From: Calendula officinalis
Taxonomy: Eukaryota > Streptophyta > Magnoliopsida > Asterales > Asteraceae
Reading direction: 5' to 3'
Length of the DNA: 64,000 nt
Assembly: GCA_963853835.1 (NCBI GenBank)
Contig: OY970833.1
Coordinates: 21,546,974 to 21,610,973 of the forward strand
In this document: one piece after another, positions 34,583-46,320 of the stretch
Layout: each line of letters begins with the position of its first letter
Numbering within the stretch: the first letter of the stretch is position 1
Notes under the pieces: model-generated
What the model was told of the DNA's origin: nothing
What the model saw: only the letters and a program-made list of their open reading frames with translations
Databases searched by the model: none
Translations under genes and position numbers: made by a program

Positions 34583-34965
34583 GGTGTTTGGGATTGTGTT
34601 TTGGGGTAGATTATCTGCTTAATTCGTTTTGAAAACGCAAATAATCTAAAATGAATGTTTCGTAAAAACTCTGAAATAATCAATTATTTGCGTTTTGAGG
34701 TCTTCAAAATGGAGTTTTGAAAAAGTAGGTTGGGAGGTGCTTATTGCGTTTTGAAAACGGCTTATTTGCATTTTACCTATTAACTAAACACATAATCAAG
34801 TTTGTCAAACACTAAAAAAGCTGATTATCTGATTATTGCGATTTCAAACAGCATAATCAAATACAAACACTATTCTGCATAATCACGTTTTGTAACCGTT
34901 GATTATCTGATTATCCATTTTGAAAACGAATAATCTATTTTAAATAAGTAATCCCAAACACCCCC
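34583..34965. mobile_element. MITE with GGTGTTTGGGATT inverted ends
   Basis: The left end GGTGTTTGGGATTGTGTTTT and right end AATCCCAAACACCCCC are inverted. Both continue with TAGATTATCTGCTTAATTCG-like and ATTCGTTTTGAAAACG-like words. Several GATTATCTGATTAT repeats are inside. The target duplication is unresolved (hAT or Harbinger superfamily). Confidence 0.65.
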
Positions 34966-35526
34966 TAAGTATCCAAAAGGAATAGTCGATCTCTTACGCT
35001 TTGTTCCAGAGAAGTTATTTGGAAGGAAGAGAAAAGAAATGGAGAGAAATCAGAAGAATATTATGTTCCTGAATTTTTTTATGGAGAGAAGAGAAGAGAT
35101 ATGGGAGGAAATTTGATCTTAATTTTTTTTCTAAAACTTCTTCCCAAACTTGGGAAGATTTGGAGAGATCCAAATCAAAAACCCTAACAATTACAATCAC
35201 AAATATACCCCTAATCTCAATTCAACAGTATCATCATTTCTTCACCTCAATTCCTCACCATTTCATCTCTTTTTCTACTCCAGCTTCGTGGTCTGTGTTT
35301 CATGACTTAATATTCCCTTTTTTCGGTTGCTATAATTGCTGATTTTGTTTCAATTCAATTCGATAAATTATGTGTTTTTCTTTGTCGCCGCCTGCATTAT
35401 CCAGGAATTACAATTCGCCTGTATTAGCCATTAATTACAATTCGTGTTTGATTTTTTTATGAAATTTAATTAGTTATCATCTGTATGTTTATGTTAAGCA
35501 GCTTACTTGTTTCAATGGACCACCAA
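34966..35526. other. Purine/pyrimidine-rich region without a recognisable gene
   Basis: A GAGAAGAGAAGAGAT-type stretch and a CTTCTTCCCAAACTTGGGAAG inverted repeat are visible. ORFs here are short and lack motifs. Confidence 0.4.
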
Positions 35527-38339
35527 TCTATTAATAATAATAATAAAAGAAGCTTTAAGGTGCCACGTGGCACCTTCTTAAAGTGCCAACTTGCCACTTG
35601 GCATCCTTTTATTGGACAACCCTTTTAATTTCCCGCCTATTTTGAAACTTGCGATTTTTTTGAGCTTTATAAATTGATTCTGTAAATTTCATTTCTATCC
35701 TAAAATAGTTCCCTAATTAACAGGTTGCTATAGAATTTGAATCAGAAATTATTAATATGATTTCTTTTAAGTCATAAATGCATTTATAACATTCAAATTC
35801 TAAAGTTCCAATTAATACGATTTTCAGTAATAACGAGGCATAAATTGTAAATAATTCCTAAAATATGTAAAACTTAATTTCAAAAATATGTTAAAAAATT
35901 AACAATCCAATAACTTCCTAAATGTCTAATATATACGTAACCCCACAATAAATTCCTAATTTGTAAAGTATTTACATTTTAGGCAGCTAAAAATTTTAAA
36001 GACTTTTTTAGATACACAATTTCTAAATTCGTAATTTTTAAATACGTAATTCCTAATTTAATAACACCGTAATAAATGCATTTACGTATTGGCCATTAAT
36101 GACTTTTTTACCACATAAACAATGAAGCCTTTACAATCGAATTCCTTTCTTACTGCATAAGATATCAACCACCTATATAAAAAATTTTAAAAATATCACA
36201 ACATTAAAATAGGAAAATAGGAAAACAGAGAATCAACATTAAAATAGCATCCGAATTTTGAGAATTATTTTTATTCCTAACAATACCTAACACATATTCA
36301 CGAATTAATGGGAATATTTAATCAAATTTAGAATGGATAATCAATAAATAATAGCATCAGCTTAAATTAAAACTCCCGTTTAAAAATGGAATATCTCATT
36401 TCTTAATTTAAAATAGTTAATGTTGGATAGATTTTAAATTTCCCATAACTATCAGTCTATCATCATAATTTTCGCGACAACCTCTTATTAATCTATTTAA
36501 ACGCAAATAGTGCAATACTTTCTTATCACAAAAAATAAAAAAATATAAAAAAAATATTGTAGTTCATTCAGCAGCGGACTGTTCTTTATTCTCTTTACTA
36601 TTATATCATGTAACTTTTAAAATCAATGTAGTAGATCCTGGAATTGCAGTTACGGTGACATCAAAAGTTTGCAAGGGTTACACTTTTACAGGTTTTGAAT
36701 CACTAAAAGATATGTTTATATCAAGGTTCCGTTAAGTAAGTATTTGTAGTTTCTTTATTATAGGAATTATGTATGCGTAGTCAACCCATGTATTAAACTT
36801 CCAAAAAGCATGTTATAGTTGTGAAATGTTATTAGCACCAGCATGCTCTTAGGAGTTGATAGTGAAATTTTATTGGGAAAGCTTATTAAGAGGGCATTTT
36901 AGCTTATTAGTTTAATAAGCATAAATAAGCTTGAAATTTCAAGCTTATTTATGCTTATTAAAGCTAATAAGCTAAAAAGTCTCATTAATAAACTTTCCCA
37001 AACATGCTCTTAGGAGTTGACAGTGGAGATGATGAAAGTATTGGTGGCTTGAAAAAGAATAATTTGAGTACTGAAATTGTATATAAATTTCCTTTTTTTA
37101 TTATGTTTGCCTCAATGTTGTAAGATCTTTTAGCTTCATATAATGTTTATTGAGAATTTAATTTAATGGAATATTGATTGACCATATATGATTATACTCA
37201 TTTTTTCTCCCTTTTGATGCTGTATTGCAGACTGATAATTGTTAGTTTTCACAAATATTGGAAATTGTTTTTTTATGGATCAGGTGATGTTAAGTTATAT
37301 ATCACACTCATAACTAATTGGAAATTTCTTCTTCATATTTTGCAAATACTGGAGGGCAATTTCTGACTTTTATTTGACCTTTTCTGTTAATTAATGATTT
37401 AACTAATTGAAAATTTAAATTGCTTTTGCAGATCTTTAACTCATCATAACCATTACTAACATTTTTAATCAATTTATAAATTTGTATCTGTTTTAACATG
37501 TGTTTTTGTCAACATCATATAATCTGAATAAATTGTTGACACGTGCGGTATTTAAGATTATATTAATTTTTGTGGCTTCAACAAAATAAATTGATATATT
37601 CAATAATAATATTGACTACGTGTGAAATTTACGGGTTATAACCCATAAAATTTGAATTTAAATTAGTATTTCTATAAATTCGCCCCGTTACTTTGCGTTT
37701 TCAGCTTATGTTTTTGGTTTCGTCTTATCAAAATATGCATCATTTGATGACGAATGATTTGAGTTTAATTACATATTATTGGACCATCTGAAGTATCAAC
37801 GGTCACAAAAGAGTAAAATTCATCCACGTGTATTCTTCATATTACATTTTTGGACATGGTGCTTAACTACCGCCTTTCTAGGGATTTTGGATCCTAAGGC
37901 TGCGACGAAATTTGTATCAGTTAATTTTTAATAAAAAATTTATGCTAATATCGAGCAATGGGCCCCTTCCAAATGAAATGGAAAAACATCAAGTTTAATA
38001 TGGTTGAATTTGTAATATCCATCAAATTATAAGGTCCCAGATCCAGATTGTTGTTTACATTCTAAATAAAATTTGTAAAACACAAAATACTTGAATTTAA
38101 AATAAATCTATAATATAAGTACTTGAATTTAATTGAATTAAATTGTTAATTGTATGATTTGTTACAAACAATAAGAAATTTAACTTTTAATAATCATTAT
38201 AGTATTTGATTATAAGAATAACATTAAAGTCATCATAAAAGAATTTCCATTTGTATTTATTATCAATTCATATTCGTATTCTATTTATGTTTAAAAAAAA
38301 TTATTAGCCGCACCGTGAATTTCACGGGTTATAACCTAG
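35527..38339 (+). mobile_element. Non-autonomous Helitron
   Basis: The 5' terminus TCTATTAATAATAATAATAA follows an A, and the 3' terminus CTAG (38336-38339) precedes a T, as expected for insertion between A and T. Nine bases before CTAG is a hairpin: CCGTGAA / TTCACGG. Near the 5' end, 35557-35576 is the perfect palindrome AAGGTGCCACGTGGCACCTT. No Rep/helicase or gene is recognised inside; a MITE palindrome lies at 36860-37025. Confidence 0.75.
36860..37025. mobile_element. Small fold-back MITE with ~39-bp zero-loop palindrome
   Basis: The centre falls between 36936 and 36937. The arms 36898-36936 and 36937-36976 are reverse complements except for one inserted base, and contain TTTAGCTTATTAG and AAGCATAAATAAGCTTG. 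Wider arms (TTGGGAAAGCTTATTA and its inverse) extend it. A ~22-bp direct repeat (ATGCTCTTAGGAGTTGA plus AGTG) lies at 36843-36864 and 37004-37025. Confidence 0.65.
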
Positions 38340-38531
38340 TGTTAAATAAAGGAATTAGATTTCGGCTGTTACATGCTTTAGGATCAAGTCTTTAGCTTTC
38401 ATTTTTTTTTTTTGAACAGCAAAAGAAGGCAACGGGTAAAGCTTCGGCAATGCCATCACCCTCCCGAGGACCTTCACACTTTATAAAAAACTAGAGTCTA
38501 GCAAAGTACTAGACTAAAACAACCAAAAACA

Positions 38532-41500
38532 TTACAAAGGAAGTCGCAACCAATCAACCCAAGAAATCTTAAATTTCTGATTCCTATGGGTGATCCACGA
38601 AAACGAAAATAAACGAATTTTATCAAACAACTCCGACTTACTAATTGTACTACTATCAAATATAAGTGCATTCCTATATCTCCATAAGACCCAGCATGCA
38701 GTAAAACCGATCATCCGAAATTTATCTCTACGGACATTAGCATTTGACAAGTGATCACCAAAAACCCACCAATCACTAAAGGAATTACTTGCGAACGCAC
38801 CTGTATCACACCATTTATAAACGATATCCCAAACTTGTCTAGCCACAATGCACGTGAACATGATATGCGAACTAGATTCCACAAAAGAATTACAAACAGG
38901 ACATAGAATGGAGTTAATTTCCATACCCCGTCTTGACAAATTAAATCTAGTCGGTAGGCGATCTAAATAAAGTCTCCACATAAAAACATTAACTTTAATT
39001 GGTAAAGATTTATACCAAATAAAGTCAAATCGAACTCCGGGATAAAATACCGAATTAATATATCTCCTTGTATCACCGACTGAAAACTCACATTGATCAC
39101 CTAAATTCCAAGTAACTTTATCTTTACCTTCGCCGAACGAAGTCCCAATAAGAATAGACATGAGATTATCAAATTGTTCTTGTTCAACTCCACCTCGAAT
39201 ATTTCTCCTCCAATTAAAAAACCATTCACCATTTCTCCATCTATCTTGCACTTTACAACAAGTATTCAATTCCAACCTAAAAAGGCGGTTAAAACATTGA
39301 GCAAACGAAACTGTACCTTTCCATCTATCCAACCAAAAATGAATACCCTCCCCACTCACCAGTTTATATTGAATAACGTTAAAATCAATAATGTTTTTTT
39401 CATGTAACAGTTTAGCGGAACCAATGATTTTAAACCAATTACCTTTTTGATGACGTGGGTGTGACGGATTTGAGAAACCGCCATCACGACCATAAATTGA
39501 TCTAATAACCCGACACCAAATAGTATCTTCTTCATTATAAAACCGCCACCTCCACTTATATAAAAGTGCAAGATTTAAAACATCAAGGCTAGCTATCCCT
39601 AACCCACCTTTTTCTTTATCCGCCAAACACATGTCCCATTTTACCCAGCTCATTTTCTTATTCACACCATTACTTCCCCAAAAAAATTGAGCACGAAGTT
39701 GTTCAATCTTCTTTATAACACTATCCGGTGCTCTTAAAAGAGACATCCAATATATACCCAAACTACCAAGGACCGATTTAATCAACGTTAACCGACCTCC
39801 TATAGACAACATATTGGCCTTCCACCGAGATAGCCGACTACGAACTCGGTCAATAATCACATCCCAATTCCGGACATTTGTGTTACCACCCAAACGAAAA
39901 CCAAGATAAGTAAAAGGAAAAACCCCTTTACTACACCCATTGACCAAACACAACATCTCCTGCTCCGTCTCCATTACATTAATACCATACAAGCTAGACT
40001 TATGAATATTAAGTTTGAGACCCGATTGCTTAAAGAACTCGTCCAATACCCAAAGAATCCCTTCAATATTCGATTGCTTCCAATCGGATACAAACATCAC
40101 ATCATCCGCATAAAATAAATGCGACACGGGCAAATTAGAATCTCCAACCGAAGCACCAATAAAACGATTACTTTGAATCGCATTATTAATCAAAACATGA
40201 AGGCCCTCCATCGCTATAATAAATAGAAATGGAGAAAGAGGGTCACCTTGACGTAAACCGCGAGAAGAACGAAACTCCTTTGTAGGGCTCCCATTAATAA
40301 GAACCGAAAGTCTAGACGAAGCTAGACACTCACGCATCCATCCTCTCCATTTCGAGCCGAACCCCATATTTAACATGATAAAATCAAGATACTCCCAACT
40401 TAGAGAATCATAAGCCTTTTCAAAGTCGACTTTAAAAAGTAAAAGTTTCTTCTTCTTCAATTTGTACCACTCCATAATTTCACCAATCACTAACGGGCCA
40501 TCAAGAATTTGTCTACCCTTAATAAACGCCGATTGTTCTTTACTAATCAATTTATCGACAACTATTGCTAACCGAATAGCTAATAATTTTGCAATAATTT
40601 TATATTGAACGCCAATAAGTGAAATAGGCCGGAAATCTTTCACCATTGTCGGGTTAGGGACTTTAGGAATAAGAGTAATAAAAGAGGAATTACACCCGGG
40701 CGGTAAGATACCTTTCATAAAAAATTCTTCTACCGATTTGAGCAAGTCATCTTTCAACAATAACCAAAATTTTTTAATAAATTTAAACGTAATACCATCC
40801 GGACCCGGTGCTTTATCACTACCACAACTCCACACCGCACTTTTCAATTCCTCCATAGAACACGTATTTTCAAGAAAAAAAACATCCGCATCAGAGAGAG
40901 TCTGAAAACGATCCTGACCAAAATCCGGTGTACAAGTGTTGATACTATGAAACTTACTTTTATAGAATTCAAAAAACACTTTTTTAATACTTTGCGGGTT
41001 ATCAATCCACTCCCCATCCTCCATGATCCCTTGAATTAATTGAGATCGCCTTCTTTGATTCAAAAAAGCATGAAAAAAAGAAGAATTTTCGTCTCCTTCA
41101 ACATCCCATTTCAATTTTAGTTTTTGCATCAAATCGATATTCTCATGCTTTTCTATCTCCTTTAACTCTTTTAACCACATTAGTCTTTGGGCCTTCTCTT
41201 CAGTGTTAGCACTACAATTGTCTATCTTTTTACCAATCTCCTCTATTTGATTACGCAACCAAGAAGTCCGAACATGAGTATTTTCTTTTTTATCACCACT
41301 CCATCTTTTACACTTTTCTTTAATGAATTTAAACTTATCTTTTAAGTTCACTAAACACGACTCCACCACCTTCACATGTTCTAAACAGGATGAATTAATC
41401 AACTCAATAAAGTCGCCATCTTCTAACCATGAATGGGATACACGAAAAGGAATCGGCCCAAAATCAACTTTATTAGAATGTAATAAGATTGGAATATGAT

Positions 41501-42170
41501 CGGATAATTTTCGTTCCAAAGCCACAACTTTTAAATTTGTAATTTGTTGAAATAAATTTCCAGAGATAAGAAATCTATCTAACTTACTCATCTTCGAGGC
41601 ATGCTTATTCATCCAAGTAAATTTTCTCCCACCAATCGGTAGATCGACTAACTCATTTTGGTCAATGAATTGATTGAAATACCTTGCCCCAATAGCATTA
41701 AAATTTGAACCAAAACGTTCCTCCTCACACCGAACTTCATTAAAATCACCAAAAATAATGAAATTTCCGATCTTACCATTCATAAAAGAACTAATTTCCT
41801 CCCAAATACCATGTCTAGCTTCCACATCTTGAGGCGCATATACATTAATTATATATAACATCCCTTGTACACCCGTCCAACGACCTTCTACAATAACGAA
41901 ATTACTTCCGCAATGTATATTAAACTTCTCAAAAGCCGCTTTATCCCATATTGAAATAATACCACCGGAGTGGCCTCGGGCCGAACTACAAGCAAAATCA
42001 AATTGATAATTTCCCCATAGCGATTTGATCTTAAAAAGATCAACTTGTGACATCAACGTTTCTTGAACTCCAAGGAAGGAAACTGCATTTTGGTAACACA
42101 ATTTTTTAACCCACCTTCTTTTATCCGCATCCCCAATTCCTCTAACATTTAAGGACATTATCTTCATCAT
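38532..42170 (-). CDS. LINE ORF2: endonuclease-reverse transcriptase (uninterrupted)
   Basis: From ATG 42170 the reading is 1212 residues without a stop. An APE-like endonuclease comes first (SLNVRG near residue 8, QETL ~36, FGDFNE ~140, SDH ~223). Then the LINE reverse transcriptase (KAPGPDGITF ~453, FRPISL, QSAFIKGRQI, KVDFEKAYDS, GLRQGDPLSP, catalytic YADD ~688). Near the C-terminus is a zf-RVT zinc-binding region (SLPIKVNVFMWRL, CPVC..., SHIMFTC). The start was chosen because MMKIMSLNV begins the endonuclease fold; the frame stays open 43 codons further upstream. It overlaps the ORF1 end by 29 bp in another frame, so translation would need reinitiation. It is a L1/RTE-like plant LINE and could still be active, but this copy lacks the 5' end and promoter. 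Confidence 0.93.
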   Translation of the reverse strand: MMKIMSLNVRGIGDADKRRWVKKLCYQNAVSFLGVQETLMSQVDLFKIKSLWGNYQFDFACSSARGHSGGIISIWDKAAFEKFNIHCGSNFVIVEGRWTGVQGMLYIINVYAPQDVEARHGIWEEISSFMNGKIGNFIIFGDFNEVRCEEERFGSNFNAIGARYFNQFIDQNELVDLPIGGRKFTWMNKHASKMSKLDRFLISGNLFQQITNLKVVALERKLSDHIPILLHSNKVDFGPIPFRVSHSWLEDGDFIELINSSCLEHVKVVESCLVNLKDKFKFIKEKCKRWSGDKKENTHVRTSWLRNQIEEIGKKIDNCSANTEEKAQRLMWLKELKEIEKHENIDLMQKLKLKWDVEGDENSSFFHAFLNQRRRSQLIQGIMEDGEWIDNPQSIKKVFFEFYKSKFHSINTCTPDFGQDRFQTLSDADVFFLENTCSMEELKSAVWSCGSDKAPGPDGITFKFIKKFWLLLKDDLLKSVEEFFMKGILPPGCNSSFITLIPKVPNPTMVKDFRPISLIGVQYKIIAKLLAIRLAIVVDKLISKEQSAFIKGRQILDGPLVIGEIMEWYKLKKKKLLLFKVDFEKAYDSLSWEYLDFIMLNMGFGSKWRGWMRECLASSRLSVLINGSPTKEFRSSRGLRQGDPLSPFLFIIAMEGLHVLINNAIQSNRFIGASVGDSNLPVSHLFYADDVMFVSDWKQSNIEGILWVLDEFFKQSGLKLNIHKSSLYGINVMETEQEMLCLVNGCSKGVFPFTYLGFRLGGNTNVRNWDVIIDRVRSRLSRWKANMLSIGGRLTLIKSVLGSLGIYWMSLLRAPDSVIKKIEQLRAQFFWGSNGVNKKMSWVKWDMCLADKEKGGLGIASLDVLNLALLYKWRWRFYNEEDTIWCRVIRSIYGRDGGFSNPSHPRHQKGNWFKIIGSAKLLHEKNIIDFNVIQYKLVSGEGIHFWLDRWKGTVSFAQCFNRLFRLELNTCCKVQDRWRNGEWFFNWRRNIRGGVEQEQFDNLMSILIGTSFGEGKDKVTWNLGDQCEFSVGDTRRYINSVFYPGVRFDFIWYKSLPIKVNVFMWRLYLDRLPTRFNLSRRGMEINSILCPVCNSFVESSSHIMFTCIVARQVWDIVYKWCDTGAFASNSFSDWWVFGDHLSNANVRRDKFRMIGFTACWVLWRYRNALIFDSSTISKSELFDKIRLFSFSWITHRNQKFKISWVDWLRLPL

Positions 42171-42942
42171 TAACAAGATCAACACCAATACTTTTCTCCT
42201 GATTAATAGACGTCTTCTTACTCTTCTTTCTCCCGAAGAAAGTGTCACACGAAGATGTTGACAAGTTTTCTGGATTTTTAATAGGAAATTGCCTTTCACA
42301 ATTTTCGAACCCCGGAGGGCAGCTCACTGAACCCGCATCATTACCAGCCACTGCATCTATGTTGACTTCCGGCTCATCAACAATCCGGTCACTCTGCTCT
42401 ATATTCTGGCTCGAGTCCCGCCCTACCCCAAATACATCTATATCAACCGACTTGGGTGAATTCTCGTATTCAGAGTTCTTATTGTCTTCACTGTCAGATT
42501 CTTGCGAGTCAATCATCACATTATCAACTCTAATATCATCACCAAAATCATGAGGTTCAGTAAAAATATTCTGCATTAATGGATCTTCTTCCCCATTATC
42601 TTCACTTAAGATAGATCCGGTGTCCGATTTAGGTTTGACAATCTTACTTGACCAAAGACCTGTTTCACGAACCCGAACTACATATGACACCTCTTCCACT
42701 TCTACATTTATATTCTCGTTTATAATCACCTTCTCATTAGTGCTAATACATATCTTTCCTCGGCTCGGGTTATCCTCAAACTCATCAAAACACAAAAACT
42801 TACCCCATAGACCCGCAACCTTTTTGTACACTTCTGAATCCCATGCACATAATGGAAGGCCATCAACTTCAATCCAACTAATTCTTTCCTCCACCACAAA
42901 ATTACTAGTTACGTGTTCAATCCACAAAATTCTTTCCTTCAC
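42142..42942 (-). pseudogene. LINE ORF1, C-terminal part only
   Basis: An open reading enters from the truncated 5' end and stops at 42142. It contains ERISWIEVDGLPLCAWDSEV, RGKICIST and VEEVSYVVRVRETG, the C-terminal half of the DUF4283-type ORF1 protein of plant LINEs. A long acidic linker and SCPPGFE follow. The N-terminal RNA-binding part and zinc knuckle are missing through 5' truncation; there is no internal stop. Confidence 0.8.
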
Positions 42943-42984
42943 GAACCCGAACTACATATGACAACTAAGTCTTTAGCTTTCATT

Positions 42985-43373
42985 GTAAAGGGGTAAATTT
43001 GTAAGTTGCAAATTATTAGGAGTATTTCTTAATTTCTTTTCTTTTCTCTCTTACTCTGGAATACAAAAAAGTGTAAGCGATACCTCGATTAGTAAGCTTC
43101 ATAAGGTTTCTCCATAATGAACGTGTATCGGTATTAACATTACCTTAAACTTATCCGCATTTCCAAGCGTTATATTGTTCGCTTACACACTGTACGAATA
43201 GTATGTTATCATAATTTCCTTTCCTTTTATTTCTGTATGCGTTTTACATGTTTGCTTTTTGTTTTTAACAAGTGTCATAATTCTCCGCGCGTTGCTGCGG
43301 ATTTTTTATTTACAATATCCGCAAGTTACATTACTAAATACGTCATACTGAAGTTGTCTTCTTTTAAAAACTA
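42985..43373. other. Intervening A+T-rich DNA with an old Helitron-like hairpin
   Basis: At about 43284-43303 TCCGCGCGTTGCTGCGGA forms a hairpin of the kind found at Helitron 3' ends (minus orientation), but the CTAG terminus is gone. Nothing else is recognised. Confidence 0.35.
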
Positions 43374-44029
43374 TCTCTACTATATTATAAATTCATTTAG
43401 TTTTATTTTTTAAACTATGTCGTGGATTACCAAATATGAACCTGCTAACCTAGCTAAATAAACATGTAGTAGTCTCTGGATGATGATATCAACTTGAACC
43501 AACTAACTTAAACCCGACAAAAATTGCTATTCATACCAATAAGATCTTCAATATATTTTGGCTCTATATAAAAAAGAACAATCAACTTCGTTCGCATAAT
43601 CAAAATAACCTTTTTATAAGTATTTAAGTATTAATAAAAAAAATAATATGTTTTCTACCTATTTTTTGCATTTTCTTCTACAGTTAGGTTAAATTTTCGT
43701 GGTAGTAATTTATGGGCTTCTTTTTTTGTTCTGGGACTTTAGTAAGCATTATTGGGTTCTTTTAAATTTTGTGATGTGGATGTTGGAGCTGCTCTCAATG
43801 GCTCAATCCTCATTGAGTATCAAAATTAATTATAACCAAGAAAACAATTGAACATTCTCCATATCATGTGTGTAGTCACGCGCTCTTAAACGACACCGTC
43901 ATCCTTTTCCGTCATCTCTTACTATATATAATGAGGGAATAATTTCTAATAATAGCAGGTCTTAAACTAGGCCTTCCATTTGTGGAAGGTCTTAAACCCA
44001 CAACAAAATTGAAGAAAAAAAAAGTTGTG

Positions 44030-44096
44030 AATGATTTTCGAACTTGGCACCTCCACCAACACATATATAAACCTTACCACTACACCACATCCAACA
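44030..44096 (-). mobile_element. tRNA-derived SINE-like segment
   Basis: On the minus strand, box-A-like TGGTGTAGTGGTAAGG is followed ~30 bp later by box-B-like GCCAAGTTCGAAAATC. It is degenerate and within the Helitron. Confidence 0.4.
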
Positions 44097-45613
44097 TTTG
44101 ATTAACATAACCGAAACACCTTATCCCTATGCTTTCAAGTGGGGCGGAGGATTAATTAAAAAATCTTTTGGCGACAACAATATTTGGGGCGGATATTCTC
44201 CTCATTTACGTAGCATATATCAGTAAGCATTATAAAATTTATATAAAGTATATGTTTTTTGTATTTGTATGCAAAATCTATTAGCAATGTTAAGATCTGT
44301 AAATTTACGTTGTTGCATTTAAAACATAAAAAGATGGTATATATATAAGCAGTCATAAATCATAATGTACGTAATGTTTTTAAATTTTGTTTCTTAACTT
44401 CAATTCATTATCCTTTTATCAATATTGAGTCATTTCAAGTACTTTTATAACACCAAATGGTGAAATAGATAACTAATTAGTATAGTATGATTTAGTGTGG
44501 TCCGATCTGCTGGTTTCGGTCGTTCTCATCCAATTTGTACATGCCTAAACTATGTTATTATTTCAATCATGATAATATATAACGATAAACACAGTATTTC
44601 AAAACTCTTTTGGTTATACTATCTAAATTGCTAACCATCATAAATATGGTCATTACCTCTTTATTATGGTAACCTTTCGTTTCCGGGATTACAAGTTCTT
44701 ATTTACGTATTCACACGGAGTCATTATTATAACACCTATTACCCACAATGATGAGTTGTAAAGTCTCCCTGATAGAATTTAATGTCTTCAGAAATTTATT
44801 CTTGTTCTTATTTACGCATTCAAGAGTAAGATAGTAACCGTCCAACTTGATGACAATTAAATATATTGAATTTTGACAAAATGAGAATTAAATATATTTC
44901 AGTTACTTTTTAATTGTGAGTTGTAAAGGAGTATCTCTTCATATTAATTGTCAAATTAATATGACGTCCTAAATTAATGCTTTTATTCCATCTCTAATTT
45001 ATACAAAATTTTAAGAAAAACGGTCATTCAATGCTATTAGTCCAAAATTAAAGGAGTATCTTTTCAAATTAAATATACTTTTAATACCCCTATTAAATAT
45101 ACGTTTTAATTGTTTTAATGTACTAACTGACCATTAAAACGCTGGTCCGTTCGGATTTTCAAGCCATTGAATTGTTTTTGTTGATGTGCTGAGTATAAAA
45201 TATATATACGTTTTATATATACGTTTTTATATGAAAGAAGAAAAATTAATTACATGGATTAATTGTAATTCAAACATATATATACGTTTTTATTGAATTC
45301 ATTTTATAACTGACCATTAAATGTTGGCATTAATATTCATTTAATGTGTTAATTTGGAATAGTTATTACCTCCATTCTATATAAAATATACGACTCAACC
45401 ATATAATTTTTGCATTCACCATACGAAACACATACCCGCTACCATCACACGTCACCGTTTGCATCAAAACTCTACAAACAATTATAAACAACGGTATTAG
45501 TTATCACCCACTGCTCTGTTTTTTTTTTCAATTCTTAAACTTTGATACAAATTTTACTGCAATTGTGTATGACTTCCGTAAATTATAATCTTTTAATGTA
45601 AGGTATTCTTAAC

Positions 45614-46320
45614 ATGTCAACAATCGGATTGCACTTTATAAGAAACATTCAGGATTTCAAGGACAAAATTCACCTGAAGGCCAGGGTTCTATGAATGTGG
45701 CCCCACACGAACTTCAACAATAAAAATGAGATAATATCACTTGAGATGCTGTTAATTGACGAGGAGGTATTATACTTAATAATATTCGATAAATGATCAA
45801 TACATATAGATATTATTTTTACTAATTTAACCAATGCAATCTCCAGTTTTCTAGGGAGGCAAGATTCAAGCTTCTATTTTCGTTAAATTGATGAGTAGAT
45901 TTCAAAAAATATTGAAGGAAGATGGTGTTTACTATATCAGAGGAGGTAAGTTGTGGGAGGCAAAGTCAAGTTTTACATTTACTAGCCTGAATATAAAGCT
46001 TTCATTTTAATCAAGCACAATGGTTAAAGAATGCGCTGACTGGTCTGGTCCATTACATGGTTTTGAGTTTGCTACATACGAGAACATTTTGAATAACTCA
46101 TTACTAGCCTCAAAGTCAATTGGTAAAATTTAACCCCATTTTAGTATGTAGGGATTCTATGTTAAATTAACACATACCACTACTGATTGATTAAACGTTT
46201 TTCAGATGTAATCGGAGAAATTTGCGTCGTTGAAAGTCTTAATTCAGCAAATGAAGACAGGAGCAAGCCCAAGCTGCCAATCGAAATAAAAAACATAGAG
46301 TTCGTTGCAATTATTATCTA
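45614..46320 (+). pseudogene. RPA70-like (DUF223 OB-fold) gene, three exons, two stops
   Basis: Exon 1 is 45614-45766 (MSTIGLHF... HLKARVL, stop, MWPHTNFN... MLLIDEE). Exon 2 is 45855-46122 (GGKIQASIF, EDGVYYIRGG, SSFTFTSLNIKLSF, stop, then FEFATYENI). Exon 3 starts at 46206 (DVIGEICVVESL... LPIEIKNIE). Donors and acceptors are GT-AG and the phases agree (0, then 1). The order matches the N-terminal OB fold and the start of the second OB fold of plant RPA large-subunit-like proteins found in Helitrons. The nonsense codons (TGA after ARVL, TAA after KLSF) and the loss of the C-terminus show it is dead. The end is uncertain: the frame stays open to 46352. Confidence 0.72.

Larger units (their letters stand above)
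38404..42966 (-). mobile_element. LINE retrotransposon, 5'-truncated, with 18-bp target duplication
   Basis: AAGTCTTTAGCTTTCATT is duplicated at 38386-38403 and 42967-42984. The T run right after the left copy is the poly(A) tail of a minus-strand insertion. It carries the C-terminal part of ORF1 and a complete ORF2. The 5' junction ends in a 26-bp copy of an internal ORF1 segment. The perfect TSD and intact ORF2 indicate a young insertion, placed about 50 bp past the Helitron end at 38339. Confidence 0.93.

Noticed and set aside
39174..39407. Plus-strand ORFs inside the LINE, also at 42242-42553 and 42620-42961
   Set aside because: They are antisense to the intact ORF2/ORF1 readings and have no motifs of their own.
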